64,000 bases of DNA from Promethearchaeia archaeon (GTDB lineage Archaea; Asgardarchaeota; Lokiarchaeia; Sigyniarchaeales; SOKP01). The notes under the pieces were generated by a model. That model saw only the letters and a program-made list of their open reading frames with translations. It did no database searches and was not told the origin of the DNA. Shown here piece after piece: positions 26,193 through 35,914 of the stretch. Where the stretch lies: contig JAHQWK010000029.1 in the NCBI GenBank assembly GCA_029856145.1, positions 1 through 64,000 on the forward strand, in the 5' to 3' direction. Each line of letters starts with the position of its first letter. Position 1 is the first letter of the stretch. A program made the position numbers and the translations under genes.

Positions 26193-28604
26193 ATGGCAGA
26201 TGAAATATATTTCAAGGAATATACAGAAGATATTGAATCATTATTTACACCAAAAAGAAATTACACTTTTTTAGTTGGGGCAGGAATCTCCATGGATCCC
26301 CCTTCAAATATGCCTTCTGCCCAACAAATTGTAAAGGGCTTATTAGAGTTATGTGCTCCCGTAGAAGAAATTGAGAATCTACTTTCACTAGAAATGTTGA
26401 GATTTGAATTAGTAGTAGAGAAAATTCAAGACGTTTTTGATGGAGAACTAAAGTTTTTAGATTATCTTGAATATATAACCGAGCCAAATCTTATTCATCT
26501 ATTTTTAAGTAATGCTATTACTCGGGGGAACTATGTTGTTACCACTAATTTCGATTATTTAATTGAACGTGCATTATTAAGAGTTTTAGATAAGGATTGG
26601 CATCAAGATATAACACCCGTTATATCTAAAGAGGATTATATCATTTATCAAGACCCTAAAACTCTTATAGCATCGGATAAATATCCGCTTTATAAGATTC
26701 ATGGCTCAAAACGTAATATTATTACTAATAGAGACACAAGAAAATCCCTTATAACAACAATTAGCGCATTAGGAAAAGATCGCGCAGAAGGGGAGACGTT
26801 CGCGATTGAACCTTATAAGAAATCTGCTATTTTCAATTTAATGAATAACCGGACATTGGTTATTATGGGATATTCCGGGAGTGATGATTTTGATATTGGC
26901 CCTGCACTAAGAGAAATGCCTTTCCTCAATCGCCTTGTTTGGATTGAGCATTCGCAAGAATCTCAAACTAAAATCATTAATATCAGTAAGAAGGAGAAAT
27001 TAGCAACTCAAGAGATTTCTTATCATTTAGGCCAATTATTAGAAGAAATTTGTTCTAGAAGTGATTTTGAAGTAATATTAATTAAAACAAATACAATTAA
27101 TTTTATTCAAAAAAAACTATGGAATATTTTTTTACCTTATCTTCCTCTAAATGAAATCAATTTATTTGATTCAGAAAAAGAAATTCCCAATTTCTCCGAA
27201 TGGATTAAACCTATATATAAAGAAAATTCAATAATTCAAAAATATAAATTTGCATCCCAATTATTCTATCATTTGAAAGACATTAATGCTACGAAACGAT
27301 GTTCTGAGAAAGGAGTTTTAAATGCTGAAGAAATTAATGATTTAGCGTCACAATCATATTTTATTAATATGTTAGGAATGATTGATCAAATCAAAGGAAA
27401 TTATAAAAAAGCATTACAATATTATGAAAAGGCATTACAAATTGATGAGTCATTAAATGATATTGCTGGAAAAGCTACGGATTTAAATAAGATTGGATCA
27501 ATCCATTTAACTTTAGGTGAATTTGATAAAGCACTTGAACGATATAATCAAGCATTAGAAATTGTGGAGAGAATGGAAGATTTATCAAGTCAAATCTCTT
27601 GTAAAAATAATATAGGAAGGGTATACGAAGTAAAAAATGAATTTGAATTGGCTTTAAAATATTATAGTGAAGGTTTAAAAATTACTGAGAAAGTTGGTGA
27701 TCTTAACAGAAAAGCAGCGCTTCTAAATAATATTGGAATGATTTATAAGGCCAAAAATGAATTCAAAAAATCAATCGAATATTACAATGAAGCTTATCAT
27801 ATTTCCGATCTTTTAGGAGATCTTTATGGAAAAATAATTCTTTTAAATAATATAGGAAGGAATTATGATGAATTTAAAGATTATGATAGAGCTCTAGAGA
27901 AGTATCATGAATCAATAAAGATTGCAGAACAATTAGGAGATCTTTCTAAAATAGCAGGTTGTCTTAATAACATAGGTTCTATTTATTTGGCTCAAGGAAA
28001 ACAAAACTTAGCATTAGAAAAGTATCAAGAAGCACTGAATCTCGAAGAAAGAGTGGGGGATCCATTATTGAAGATAATTTATCTTAATAATATAGGGATG
28101 ATTTATAACAATCAAGCAAATTATATTCTTGCTAAAGAAAAATTCACTGAAGCTTTAAATATTGCCAGCGAGATAGGAGATTTATCAAAAAAGGGATTAT
28201 TATTAGCTAAAATTGCAACTATAGAAATGAATTACGAGAGTTATTCAAATGCTCTTGAAAAATATGAAGAAGCAGTCTTACTCTTTGAAAGAAAAGGAGA
28301 GTTGTCTAATAAAGCCGCCAGCCTTAGTAATATTGGAAAAATCTATGAAATTCAAAAAAATTTCTACGAAGCCTTGAGAAGATATGAAGAAACTCTTGAA
28401 ATAGATCAAAATTTAGAAGATCCAATGGGAATTGCAAGTGATTTCTATAATATTGGAAGGAATTATAAAATGCAAGGTGAGTATAGAAAAGCATTAGAAA
28501 ATTATGAAGAGAGCTTAAATATATTTACACAGCATGGACAAAAGCAGTATATTGAAGTAATCAAATCTTATATTGACGAAATTAATAGAATAATTAGAAA
28601 ATAA
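26193..28604 (+). CDS. SIR2-domain plus TPR protein, possible NADase-type defence effector
   Basis: 803 residues. A SIR2-like NAD-binding domain lies in residues 25-260: FLVGAGIS (26-33), VTTNFD (116-121), KIHGS (168-172) and GYSGSDDFDIGP (226-237). A linker of about 120 residues follows. Then about ten 40-residue tetratricopeptide repeats (about 385-800) have the repeating pattern LNNIGxIY...ALEKYxEAL...EExGDL, the kinesin-light-chain-like type also seen in signalling and defence proteins. There is no STAND NTPase between the parts. SIR2-like N-termini with helical repeats act in several prokaryotic anti-phage systems by depleting NAD. That role is inference. The protein is cytoplasmic. Confidence 0.8.
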   Translation: MADEIYFKEYTEDIESLFTPKRNYTFLVGAGISMDPPSNMPSAQQIVKGLLELCAPVEEIENLLSLEMLRFELVVEKIQDVFDGELKFLDYLEYITEPNLIHLFLSNAITRGNYVVTTNFDYLIERALLRVLDKDWHQDITPVISKEDYIIYQDPKTLIASDKYPLYKIHGSKRNIITNRDTRKSLITTISALGKDRAEGETFAIEPYKKSAIFNLMNNRTLVIMGYSGSDDFDIGPALREMPFLNRLVWIEHSQESQTKIINISKKEKLATQEISYHLGQLLEEICSRSDFEVILIKTNTINFIQKKLWNIFLPYLPLNEINLFDSEKEIPNFSEWIKPIYKENSIIQKYKFASQLFYHLKDINATKRCSEKGVLNAEEINDLASQSYFINMLGMIDQIKGNYKKALQYYEKALQIDESLNDIAGKATDLNKIGSIHLTLGEFDKALERYNQALEIVERMEDLSSQISCKNNIGRVYEVKNEFELALKYYSEGLKITEKVGDLNRKAALLNNIGMIYKAKNEFKKSIEYYNEAYHISDLLGDLYGKIILLNNIGRNYDEFKDYDRALEKYHESIKIAEQLGDLSKIAGCLNNIGSIYLAQGKQNLALEKYQEALNLEERVGDPLLKIIYLNNIGMIYNNQANYILAKEKFTEALNIASEIGDLSKKGLLLAKIATIEMNYESYSNALEKYEEAVLLFERKGELSNKAASLSNIGKIYEIQKNFYEALRRYEETLEIDQNLEDPMGIASDFYNIGRNYKMQGEYRKALENYEESLNIFTQHGQKQYIEVIKSYIDEINRIIRK

Positions 28605-28711
28605 AGTCTAAAAAAGGATTTTCTTAATTTCATTGTAATAAAATTTTAATTTAATTAATTGTATTTTAAAATAGATTTTAATTATTTTTAGGAGATTTTT
28701 AAGAATTTCCA

Positions 28712-30283
28712 TTGAAATTTAAAACAGATTTTTTAATTATTGGAAGTGGGATTTCTGGGCTTTCGCTTGCATTATATCTATCGAAATTAGTGCCAAAAGT
28801 AAAATTATTATTAATAACAAAAGAATCTTTACACGAAAGTAGTACTTACCATGCTCAAGGGGGAATTGCATGTGTATGGAATAATAACGATAGTTTTGAA
28901 AAACATGTTCAAGATACTTTAATTGCTGGAGATGGATTATGTAATGAAACTGTTGTAAGAAACATAATAAATAAAGCACCCGACAGAATTAATGATCTAA
29001 TAGATTTAGGAATAAATTTTACACGAAATGAAAATGGGGAATACGATTTAGGAAAAGAGGGGGGTCACTCAGAAAGAAGAATTCTTCATGTGAATGACCA
29101 GACTGGCCAAAGTGTAGAGCAAATACTTATAGAACATGTAAAAAAATTAAATAATATTGAAATCAGAGAAAACTGGTGTGCAGTTAATCTCTATGTCAAA
29201 AATTTAAAATGCCACGGAGCATATATTTTAGAGCAAGACTCAGAGGAGATCCACAACATTGCAGCAAAAGCCACTATTTTAGCTACTGGTGGAGCAGGAA
29301 AGATTTATTTATATACCACAAATCCTGATATAATCTCGGGAGATGGTATTGCAATGGCTTATAGAGCAGGTGCTATGATATCAAATCTGGAATTCTATCA
29401 ATTTCATCCCACATGTTTATATCATCCGTACGCAAAATCATTCTTAATTACTGAAGCTATGCGAGGAGAAGGAGCAATTTTGAAAGATATTAGAGGGAAT
29501 GAATTTATGGAAAATTATCATCCTCAAAAAGATTTAGCACCACGTGATATTGTTTCAAGAGCTATTGATGCAGAATTAAAGAAATCTGGTGACGATTATG
29601 TTTACTTAGATATTGCATCCTATAGAGATTCCACTTTTATTAAGGATCACTATCCTGGTATATATGAAAAATGCTTAGAATTTAATATCGACATTACAAA
29701 AGAACTAATTCCAATAGTCCCCGCTGCTCATTATTGTTGCGGTGGTGTAGTGGCAGGTATTGATGGTTCAACAGAAATAAAAAATCTATTTGTTATTGGA
29801 GAAGCTGCATGTACAGGTTTTCATGGAAGCAACAGATTAGCTTCTAACTCATTACTTGAAGGTTTAGTTAGTGCCTATGAGTGTGCAAGTTATTTTTCAA
29901 AACACATTTCTGAGTTAAAAATTAAGGATTTTCCTGAATGGGAGCCTGGAAATGCGGTTCCCTCTTCAGAAGCTGTAGTTATAACGCAGAATTGGGATGA
30001 AATCCGTACGTTGATGCAAAATTTTGTAGGAATTGTAAGATCAGATATGCGATTAAAAAGAGCTCTTAAAAGAATGAATATTTTTTCAGAAGAAATTGAT
30101 TACTACTATTGGAATTATAAAGTTGAAAAAAATTTAGTAGAATTAAGAAATTTGTCAATGGTTGCAGAGCTCTTAATTAGGTGCGCATTATCTCGAAAAG
30201 AAAGTAGAGGTACTCATTTTAATCAAAATCATCCTCATAAATTAGAATTAGCAAGAAATTCCTATATTAAAAGACCTTGGTAA
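28712..30283 (+). CDS. nadB: L-aspartate oxidase (NadB)
   Basis: 523 residues. FAD-binding LIIGSGISGLSLAL near the start, then the histidine-rich HAQGGIACVW, the active-site region EGGHSERRILHV, EFYQFHPTCLYHP and the GEAACTGFHGSNRLASNSLLEG-type segment (in short GFHGSNRLASNS) match NadB, which turns L-aspartate into iminoaspartate for NAD synthesis. Succinate dehydrogenase/fumarate reductase flavoproteins share the fold, but length, C-terminal domain and absence of partner subunits favour NadB. It starts with TTG. No quinolinate synthase is beside it. It may replenish the NAD consumed by SIR2-type proteins, but adjacency alone does not show that. Confidence 0.9.
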   Translation: MKFKTDFLIIGSGISGLSLALYLSKLVPKVKLLLITKESLHESSTYHAQGGIACVWNNNDSFEKHVQDTLIAGDGLCNETVVRNIINKAPDRINDLIDLGINFTRNENGEYDLGKEGGHSERRILHVNDQTGQSVEQILIEHVKKLNNIEIRENWCAVNLYVKNLKCHGAYILEQDSEEIHNIAAKATILATGGAGKIYLYTTNPDIISGDGIAMAYRAGAMISNLEFYQFHPTCLYHPYAKSFLITEAMRGEGAILKDIRGNEFMENYHPQKDLAPRDIVSRAIDAELKKSGDDYVYLDIASYRDSTFIKDHYPGIYEKCLEFNIDITKELIPIVPAAHYCCGGVVAGIDGSTEIKNLFVIGEAACTGFHGSNRLASNSLLEGLVSAYECASYFSKHISELKIKDFPEWEPGNAVPSSEAVVITQNWDEIRTLMQNFVGIVRSDMRLKRALKRMNIFSEEIDYYYWNYKVEKNLVELRNLSMVAELLIRCALSRKESRGTHFNQNHPHKLELARNSYIKRPW

Positions 30284-30334
30284 GAATGAGGTGCTTTTTG
30301 TTCCTATAATTTTAAATGGTTACTCTCATTAATA

Positions 30335-31618
30335 TTGATAAGTCCTAATCTATCAAGCATTATGAATGTCTATCGCCCTTTTAAGAATAAACTTGAAAAT
30401 CTTTCAGAAGATCAGCAATTTGGAGTAATAATTTCATTTGAAGATCTCTCAAATCGAGAAAAATTCAAAAAAAAATATAACCAATTAAAAATTTTAGGTA
30501 AAACTGATTTTATTCCTTCAATTTTGGTTAATTTAGATAAAGAACAAATTAATAATTACGAAAAAGAAGAATTAATAAAAAATATTGAAGAAAATCAAAA
30601 TCTTTACCCCGCAATGTTAGATGTAATTGAAATTTTAGAACTAGACGAGTATAAGAACTCTGAAATCTCATATTCAGGAAAAAATATAAAGGTTGGAATC
30701 GTTGATAATGGAATAAATAGAAAATTATCGGCAATTTCTAATATTTCTCTGAAAAAATATACGATGTATGAAAAAGAAAAAATTGTAAAAGAGAAAGACG
30801 GAAAAAGTGAGATCACCCATGCAACAATAATGGCAAGTATAATTAGCAATAGATTTGAGAGTAGTGATAGAAAATATATCGGAATTGCTCCAAATGTTAG
30901 TATTTTTGATTTTGATATTTCAAATTCTACTCAAGAATACTCTTTTTATCATATTTTAAATGTTTTTGATAAAATTGACAAGGAAAAAATTAATCTTGAT
31001 ATTCTTTTCATTTCTTTAACTACAAAAAACTCATCTGATGGTAAAGATCTTTTATCCTTAGCTTGTGATTTATTAGCAGAGAAAGAAATTATAGTAATTT
31101 GTCCTGCAGGAAATTATGGCCCAAATCCCTATACCGTAGGAAGCCCGGGTGCTGCTAAAAAAGTTATAACAATTGGTGCTCTTACTAAAGACCTTGACGT
31201 AGCAAATTTTAGTGGAAGAGGTCCCACTCTTGACGAGAGAACAAAACCAGATTTATGTTTCCCTGGTTCTAATATTATAGTGCCGATAACTAATAATTTG
31301 AGGCTAAAAGTTTCAGGTAGTAGTGTTTCTGCAGCAATATGTGTAGGAATAATTGCATTAGTTAAAGAATATGATCCAAGTATTTCTTATGATGGTCTAA
31401 TGGATATGTTAAATGACTCAAGTGTAGATTTACAGTATAAGAAGAACGCTCAAGGTTTAGGAACGGTTAAAGTATCGCATCTGTTTACTAAACTGGATTT
31501 GTTTCATGAAAAATTAGTACCTTATAATTATTTAATAAAGAAATCTTTAAAAATATCTATTGAATTTTTAATTTTACTTATAATATTATTTTATTTTTTC
31601 TATTTTTTTAGAATATAA
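30335..31618 (+). CDS. Subtilisin-like serine protease (S8) with C-terminal membrane anchor
   Basis: 427 residues. The triad is visible: D124 (VGIVDNG), H162 (EITHATIMA) and S330 (GSSVSAA). The oxyanion Asn is in PAGN (260). Residues about 28-90 look like an I9-type propeptide. One hydrophobic helix (about 405-425) ends the protein, giving a membrane-anchored protease. The start is uncertain: TTG at 30335, ATG at 30362, or an upstream hydrophobic stretch (KWLLSLILIS) with no standard start codon that would provide a signal peptide. It probably processes extracellular proteins. It is followed after 20 bases by a radical-SAM gene. Confidence 0.85.
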   Translation: MISPNLSSIMNVYRPFKNKLENLSEDQQFGVIISFEDLSNREKFKKKYNQLKILGKTDFIPSILVNLDKEQINNYEKEELIKNIEENQNLYPAMLDVIEILELDEYKNSEISYSGKNIKVGIVDNGINRKLSAISNISLKKYTMYEKEKIVKEKDGKSEITHATIMASIISNRFESSDRKYIGIAPNVSIFDFDISNSTQEYSFYHILNVFDKIDKEKINLDILFISLTTKNSSDGKDLLSLACDLLAEKEIIVICPAGNYGPNPYTVGSPGAAKKVITIGALTKDLDVANFSGRGPTLDERTKPDLCFPGSNIIVPITNNLRLKVSGSSVSAAICVGIIALVKEYDPSISYDGLMDMLNDSSVDLQYKKNAQGLGTVKVSHLFTKLDLFHEKLVPYNYLIKKSLKISIEFLILLIILFYFFYFFRI

Positions 31619-31638
31619 TCAGTCTTATTCAAATTTTT

Positions 31639-33141
31639 ATGGTATTTGCTTTGAGAAATTACGATGTTATTCTCATTCATCCACCTCGATTGTTAGAATC
31701 AAATAAAGATAAAAATTCCAAATTCATTCGAGGTTCTTATATTTTTATTCCAATGGGTGTTTTTGCTATTGCAGATTACCTTGAAAAAGAAGGTTTTGGA
31801 GTTAAAATAATAAATTTTCCATTAGAGCAATACTTAAATCACGAATGGTCATTGACAGGCTTTCTTAAAAATATAAATTTTAAGATATGTGGAATAGATT
31901 TACACTGGCTCCATAATGCGCATGGTGCTATAGAAGTTGTTAAAATAGTAAAAGAAGTAAATCCTAACAGTAAAGTGATTTTTGGAGGTTATAGTGCTTC
32001 ATATTACCATGATCAACTTCTAAAATATTATAAAGAAATTGATGGAGTAATCAGAGGAGAAGGTGAAGTTCCTCTTTTAAGATATGCTCAAATGATTCAA
32101 AAAAATCAACGTCTTGATTCTGTACCAAATTTATCTTATCGAAATTCTTCTAAACAAATAAAAATTAATCCCATTACCTATACAGCAAAGAATTTAGATG
32201 ATTTAGTCTTTACAAATGTATCTCTTCTAAAAAATGCGGAACAATATTTAAATCATAGTAGAAGGCTTATGGGTATCGCATATAATCTTTCTATTGGAAG
32301 AGGTTGCCCATTTAATTGTCCTTTTTGTGGAGGAGGTCAGAGAGCTCAACAATATTTAACAGGTAGAAATAACGTTATCTTCAGAAGTCCAGAAAAAGTA
32401 ATAGAAGATATGAGTATCATACTTGATAATTATAAAGTTCCGAGTTTCTTCTTTGGACATGGTACATATTCTGCAAGTTTAAAATATTGGAAAAATTTAT
32501 TTGCGTTAATTCAAAAAGAAAAATTTGATATTGGGGGAGATTTAGAGATATGGAGGTTACCTTTTCCTAAAGAAATGTGGAGAATATTTCATAAGACATT
32601 TCATCGTAAATATTCATCAATTAGCGTTTCTCCCCGAACATTATCTCCCAAGGTTCAAGATAGAATAGCTAAAATTTGTGATCCGACCTTTAAATTTCCT
32701 ATAAACCAAATTAATGATCTAATAAAGAATGCAAATTTATATCAACGGACATTAAGAATTTGGTTAACAGCGGGTTATCCATTCCAAACACGTTCAGATA
32801 TATTAAAAGATTTTATTTATGCAATGAAATGTCTTTTTAAATATGGAAAATCTAATTTCAAACCTATATCAATATATAATGAACCTTTTTATATTTTCCC
32901 CGGATCTCCAGCTCATAGATTTCCTGATAAATTTGGGATAACTTTAAAAGATAATTCTTTTCTACAAGTTGCTGAAGCTTTTAAAAACAGTAAAATCTCT
33001 TTTTTATATAATGTAGTAAATTATGATACAGAACATTTATCGGGAACATCTATTCGCAGTATGAATAAACTTTTTTTTTTAAGTACTTTTCTTATGTTTT
33101 TTACAATAGGATCCAACATTTCTGAGGTTAGAAATGAATAA
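31639..33141 (+). CDS. B12-binding radical SAM protein
   Basis: 500 residues. A Rossmann-type N-terminal half (DVILIHPPRLLES, then YLEKEGFGVKIIN and GEGEVPLLRYA) corresponds to the cobalamin-binding domain. The radical-SAM core carries GCPFNCPFC (CxxxCxxC) near residues 223-231 and later strand motifs. The C-terminus ends in a hydrophobic segment (FFLSTFLMFFTIG). Such enzymes carry out methylations or rearrangements in cofactor, lipid or natural-product pathways; members resembling the archaeal Ta0216 type have no assigned reaction. It follows the subtilase after 20 bases on the same strand. Substrate unknown. Confidence 0.85.
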   Translation: MVFALRNYDVILIHPPRLLESNKDKNSKFIRGSYIFIPMGVFAIADYLEKEGFGVKIINFPLEQYLNHEWSLTGFLKNINFKICGIDLHWLHNAHGAIEVVKIVKEVNPNSKVIFGGYSASYYHDQLLKYYKEIDGVIRGEGEVPLLRYAQMIQKNQRLDSVPNLSYRNSSKQIKINPITYTAKNLDDLVFTNVSLLKNAEQYLNHSRRLMGIAYNLSIGRGCPFNCPFCGGGQRAQQYLTGRNNVIFRSPEKVIEDMSIILDNYKVPSFFFGHGTYSASLKYWKNLFALIQKEKFDIGGDLEIWRLPFPKEMWRIFHKTFHRKYSSISVSPRTLSPKVQDRIAKICDPTFKFPINQINDLIKNANLYQRTLRIWLTAGYPFQTRSDILKDFIYAMKCLFKYGKSNFKPISIYNEPFYIFPGSPAHRFPDKFGITLKDNSFLQVAEAFKNSKISFLYNVVNYDTEHLSGTSIRSMNKLFFLSTFLMFFTIGSNISEVRNE

Positions 33142-33388
33142 GGAAAAAATAAAAAAATTATAATAATTTCTTATTTTCTTCATTTGATTTTTTAGATCTA
33201 TTTTCCGGAGAGTGTTTTAGTATCTGAGGGATTGCCTTATACATAGTTACATTAAGTAAGTTCTTTTCCTAATTCAATTCGTAATTTTTAAATATAAGTT
33301 AAATTTATTTTTAAAATTGAAAATTATTAGTTTAATAACTAGGATATGAAATATTTAATACTGAAGTTATTAATTCTTAAATTGTAGT

Positions 33389-34129
33389 ATGACTCAAAAT
33401 GAACTACTTCATGTAATAATAGATAATAGAGAACAGAAGTTAAAGACATTATTAGATAAAAAAAGTGATATAATAACCTACGAATCAAAACAATTAGATA
33501 TTGCAGATGTTGTCATTTCGAGTGAGGTCGCTATAGAAAGAAAAGAAGGATTTGATTTTGTTTCCTCAATAATGGATAATAGATTATTTGAGCAATTACT
33601 CCGTTTGAAAGACACGTATGAATATCCAATTTTGATTTTAGAAGGATTAAATAATGAAGTATTTGAGAATACCGGTATGAATATCTCATCAATTTATGGA
33701 GCGCTTTCTTTTATTTCATATAAATTGGGAATTTCGGTGATTCCCACCAGAAATTTAGAAGATACAGCAATAGTAATTGAAAGAATTGCTTATAGAGAAC
33801 AAGTAAAAGATAGCGCACTAATTTTTTCAAGAAAAGCTCCCAAAAATTTGTCTAAAAGAGAGAGAAGGTCTTTTATTATAGAAGGATTAGTTGATATTGG
33901 TCCTAAAAAAGCAAAAGCATTAATTGATAAATTTAAAAATCCATATCAAGTTTTCAAAGCAATAAAACGAACAGAAATTCTATATACAAAAACAGGAAAT
34001 CCCAAAGGTATTAGAGGCCCTCTAGCAGATCTTACTGGATTTGGTTGGAAATTTGTGGAAAAAAATCAAAGACTTCTTTTTGGGAAAAAGAAAAAAAGCC
34101 CTCAAAAGCGAATTAATGATGAATATTAA
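33389..34129 (+). CDS. ERCC4-domain (Hef/XPF-type) structure-specific nuclease
   Basis: 246 residues, nuclease domain plus helix-hairpin-helix without the helicase found in Hef or human FANCM. Catalytic motif: DNRE at 12-15, LDIADVV, and the hallmark ERK at 50-52. A helix-hairpin-helix motif (IEGLVDIGPKKAKALIDKF) is near 160-180. The family cuts branched DNA at replication forks and in repair. Archaeal XPF proteins usually need PCNA through a C-terminal PIP box; the tail here is basic (FGKKKKSPQKR) with no PIP motif evident. It is cytoplasmic/nucleoid. It is a single gene with flanking 250-base gap upstream. Confidence 0.85.
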   Translation: MTQNELLHVIIDNREQKLKTLLDKKSDIITYESKQLDIADVVISSEVAIERKEGFDFVSSIMDNRLFEQLLRLKDTYEYPILILEGLNNEVFENTGMNISSIYGALSFISYKLGISVIPTRNLEDTAIVIERIAYREQVKDSALIFSRKAPKNLSKRERRSFIIEGLVDIGPKKAKALIDKFKNPYQVFKAIKRTEILYTKTGNPKGIRGPLADLTGFGWKFVEKNQRLLFGKKKKSPQKRINDEY

Positions 34130-34262
34130 CTTCTAATAAGATAAAACCAATACGCCTTTTAAATTCTTAATTATTTTTTTTAAAAATTAATTCATTTAAG
34201 TTTGCATATAATAGTTTTATATACAATTAGAACGTCTTTTTAATATAACAAAGGTGAATATA

Positions 34263-35816
34263 ATGACTGAAGAAAAGAAATATGGACTTATTGTAATTGG
34301 CGGAGGAATGACAGGTCTAAGTACAGCTCTTACGTGGGCATTAAATCACGATACTAAAAAAGATCCAGTTCTTCTAATAGAAAAAGAACCAAAAACTGGA
34401 GGTTACGTTACTTCTTATGAACGCGAAGGTTTTTTATTTGATACATGTCAAATGATTCCAAATATTTCTGATATCTTAGATTATCTTGGAATAGAGATTG
34501 AATTAAAGAAATTTAAGGGCTATTATATGCGGATTTTCATTGTAGATCCTAAAACTGGTGAAAAAAAAGTACTAGAATTACCCTCTGGTGTTGAGACTTT
34601 TAAAAAGCAATTAATGGAACAATATCCTAATAATGCGAAACAAATCGAGGATTTTTTAGATTATTCTCGTGCTATGTATTTAGAACTTTATAACTTGAAA
34701 GTAGAACCCACCGTTTCTGAAATTTTTAAAACACTACGTAAATGTCCTAAGATTGTGAAAAATTCCTCTAAAACGTTCAAAGAATATTTTGAAAAATTCG
34801 AAATAACAGAACAGGAAGTAAAAGAAATTTTCAATGTATTCGCAGAGTTTAGTGCTCTTCCCTCAGAAGAAGTCTCAGCGATCGTACCAATTTCCGCAAT
34901 GAATTCTTTATTAGATGGTGCTTTTCGTCCTACGAAAGGATTTATTGAGTTTACTAAAAAAATTGAGGATAGATTTAAAAGTTTGGGAGGAGATTTGCTT
35001 TTGAACACAAAAGTAGATAAAATACTAGTAGAAGAAGGTAAGGTACAAGGAATAAAATTAAAGAATGGAAATGAAATCTATTCTGATTATGTAGTTACTA
35101 CTTGTGATCCTAAAGTAGCAATGATTGATATGGTAGGATTAGATATAATTCGAGAACTCAATAAAAAATATGCAAAAAAAGTAGAAGAGGTAAAGATGTC
35201 TTGTTCTTCAATGAATTTAAGTATTGGAGTAGATGACGACATAGATCTTGAAGCTTTAGGATTGGATTGTGGATACAATGTCATAACTACAGGAGGAGAT
35301 TCATATGATAGATTATTTGATGCTTATGAAAAAGGCGAAATTGGATTTAATAATAATAGATTCCATTTAGGAGTAATATGTCCTTCATTGACAACTGGAG
35401 GAAAACCAAATTTGACTGTTAGAATTACACCTGTACCTTTAGGAAATTGGTTGGAATTGCGTGAAAAAGACACTGAAGAATACAAAAAAGAAAAACTTAG
35501 ATGGGCAGAATTTTTTATAGATAAAGTCGAGAAATATTTAATTCCAGATTTGAGGAAGCACATTAAAGTATTAGATATTTCTACACCCGCCACATACGCT
35601 CGATATTCAGGTTCACCCACAGGTTCAGTTTACGATATGGCCCCCTATACAAATAATTTCGGAAGAACAAGACTAAAAATGAGGACTCCTATAGAAGGTT
35701 TATTTCAACCTAAATTCGTTCATGGAGTTTTTGGATGCTTGCTTGCTGGTATACAGGTTAACGATATGATTTTAGATGGAAAAATTATGAACGGTTACGC
35801 TCGTTATAAGCCCTAA
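34263..35816 (+). CDS. FAD-dependent oxidoreductase of the phytoene desaturase/CrtI-like family
   Basis: About 517 residues from the ATG at 34263, which has AGGTG 6-10 bases before it; a GTG at 34254 is also in frame. The N-terminal dinucleotide motif IVIGGGMTGLSTAL, the LIEKEPKTGGYVTSYEREGF segment (short: GGYVTSYE), and the C-terminal FAD-contact (YTNNFGRTRLK region, GVFGCLLAGI) match carotenoid/isoprenoid dehydrogenases and isomerases (NAD(P)/FAD-dependent). No other carotenoid genes are adjacent, so the substrate is open. Enzymes of this family also work on retinoids or unusual lipids. Confidence 0.75.
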   Translation: MTEEKKYGLIVIGGGMTGLSTALTWALNHDTKKDPVLLIEKEPKTGGYVTSYEREGFLFDTCQMIPNISDILDYLGIEIELKKFKGYYMRIFIVDPKTGEKKVLELPSGVETFKKQLMEQYPNNAKQIEDFLDYSRAMYLELYNLKVEPTVSEIFKTLRKCPKIVKNSSKTFKEYFEKFEITEQEVKEIFNVFAEFSALPSEEVSAIVPISAMNSLLDGAFRPTKGFIEFTKKIEDRFKSLGGDLLLNTKVDKILVEEGKVQGIKLKNGNEIYSDYVVTTCDPKVAMIDMVGLDIIRELNKKYAKKVEEVKMSCSSMNLSIGVDDDIDLEALGLDCGYNVITTGGDSYDRLFDAYEKGEIGFNNNRFHLGVICPSLTTGGKPNLTVRITPVPLGNWLELREKDTEEYKKEKLRWAEFFIDKVEKYLIPDLRKHIKVLDISTPATYARYSGSPTGSVYDMAPYTNNFGRTRLKMRTPIEGLFQPKFVHGVFGCLLAGIQVNDMILDGKIMNGYARYKP

Positions 35817-35914
35817 TTCTTTTATTTTATTAATATTCTATTTTTTTTTACCTCTTTGAAAAAGAGACTCTAATCTAAAAGCTTTTACCTTAAGAAAATT
35901 TTGAAATCTTATAT

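Noticed and set aside
31639..33141. Radical-SAM protein as activase for the glycyl radical enzyme
   Set aside because: It has a cobalamin-binding domain and lies 20 kb away, whereas activases are short and lack B12 domains.
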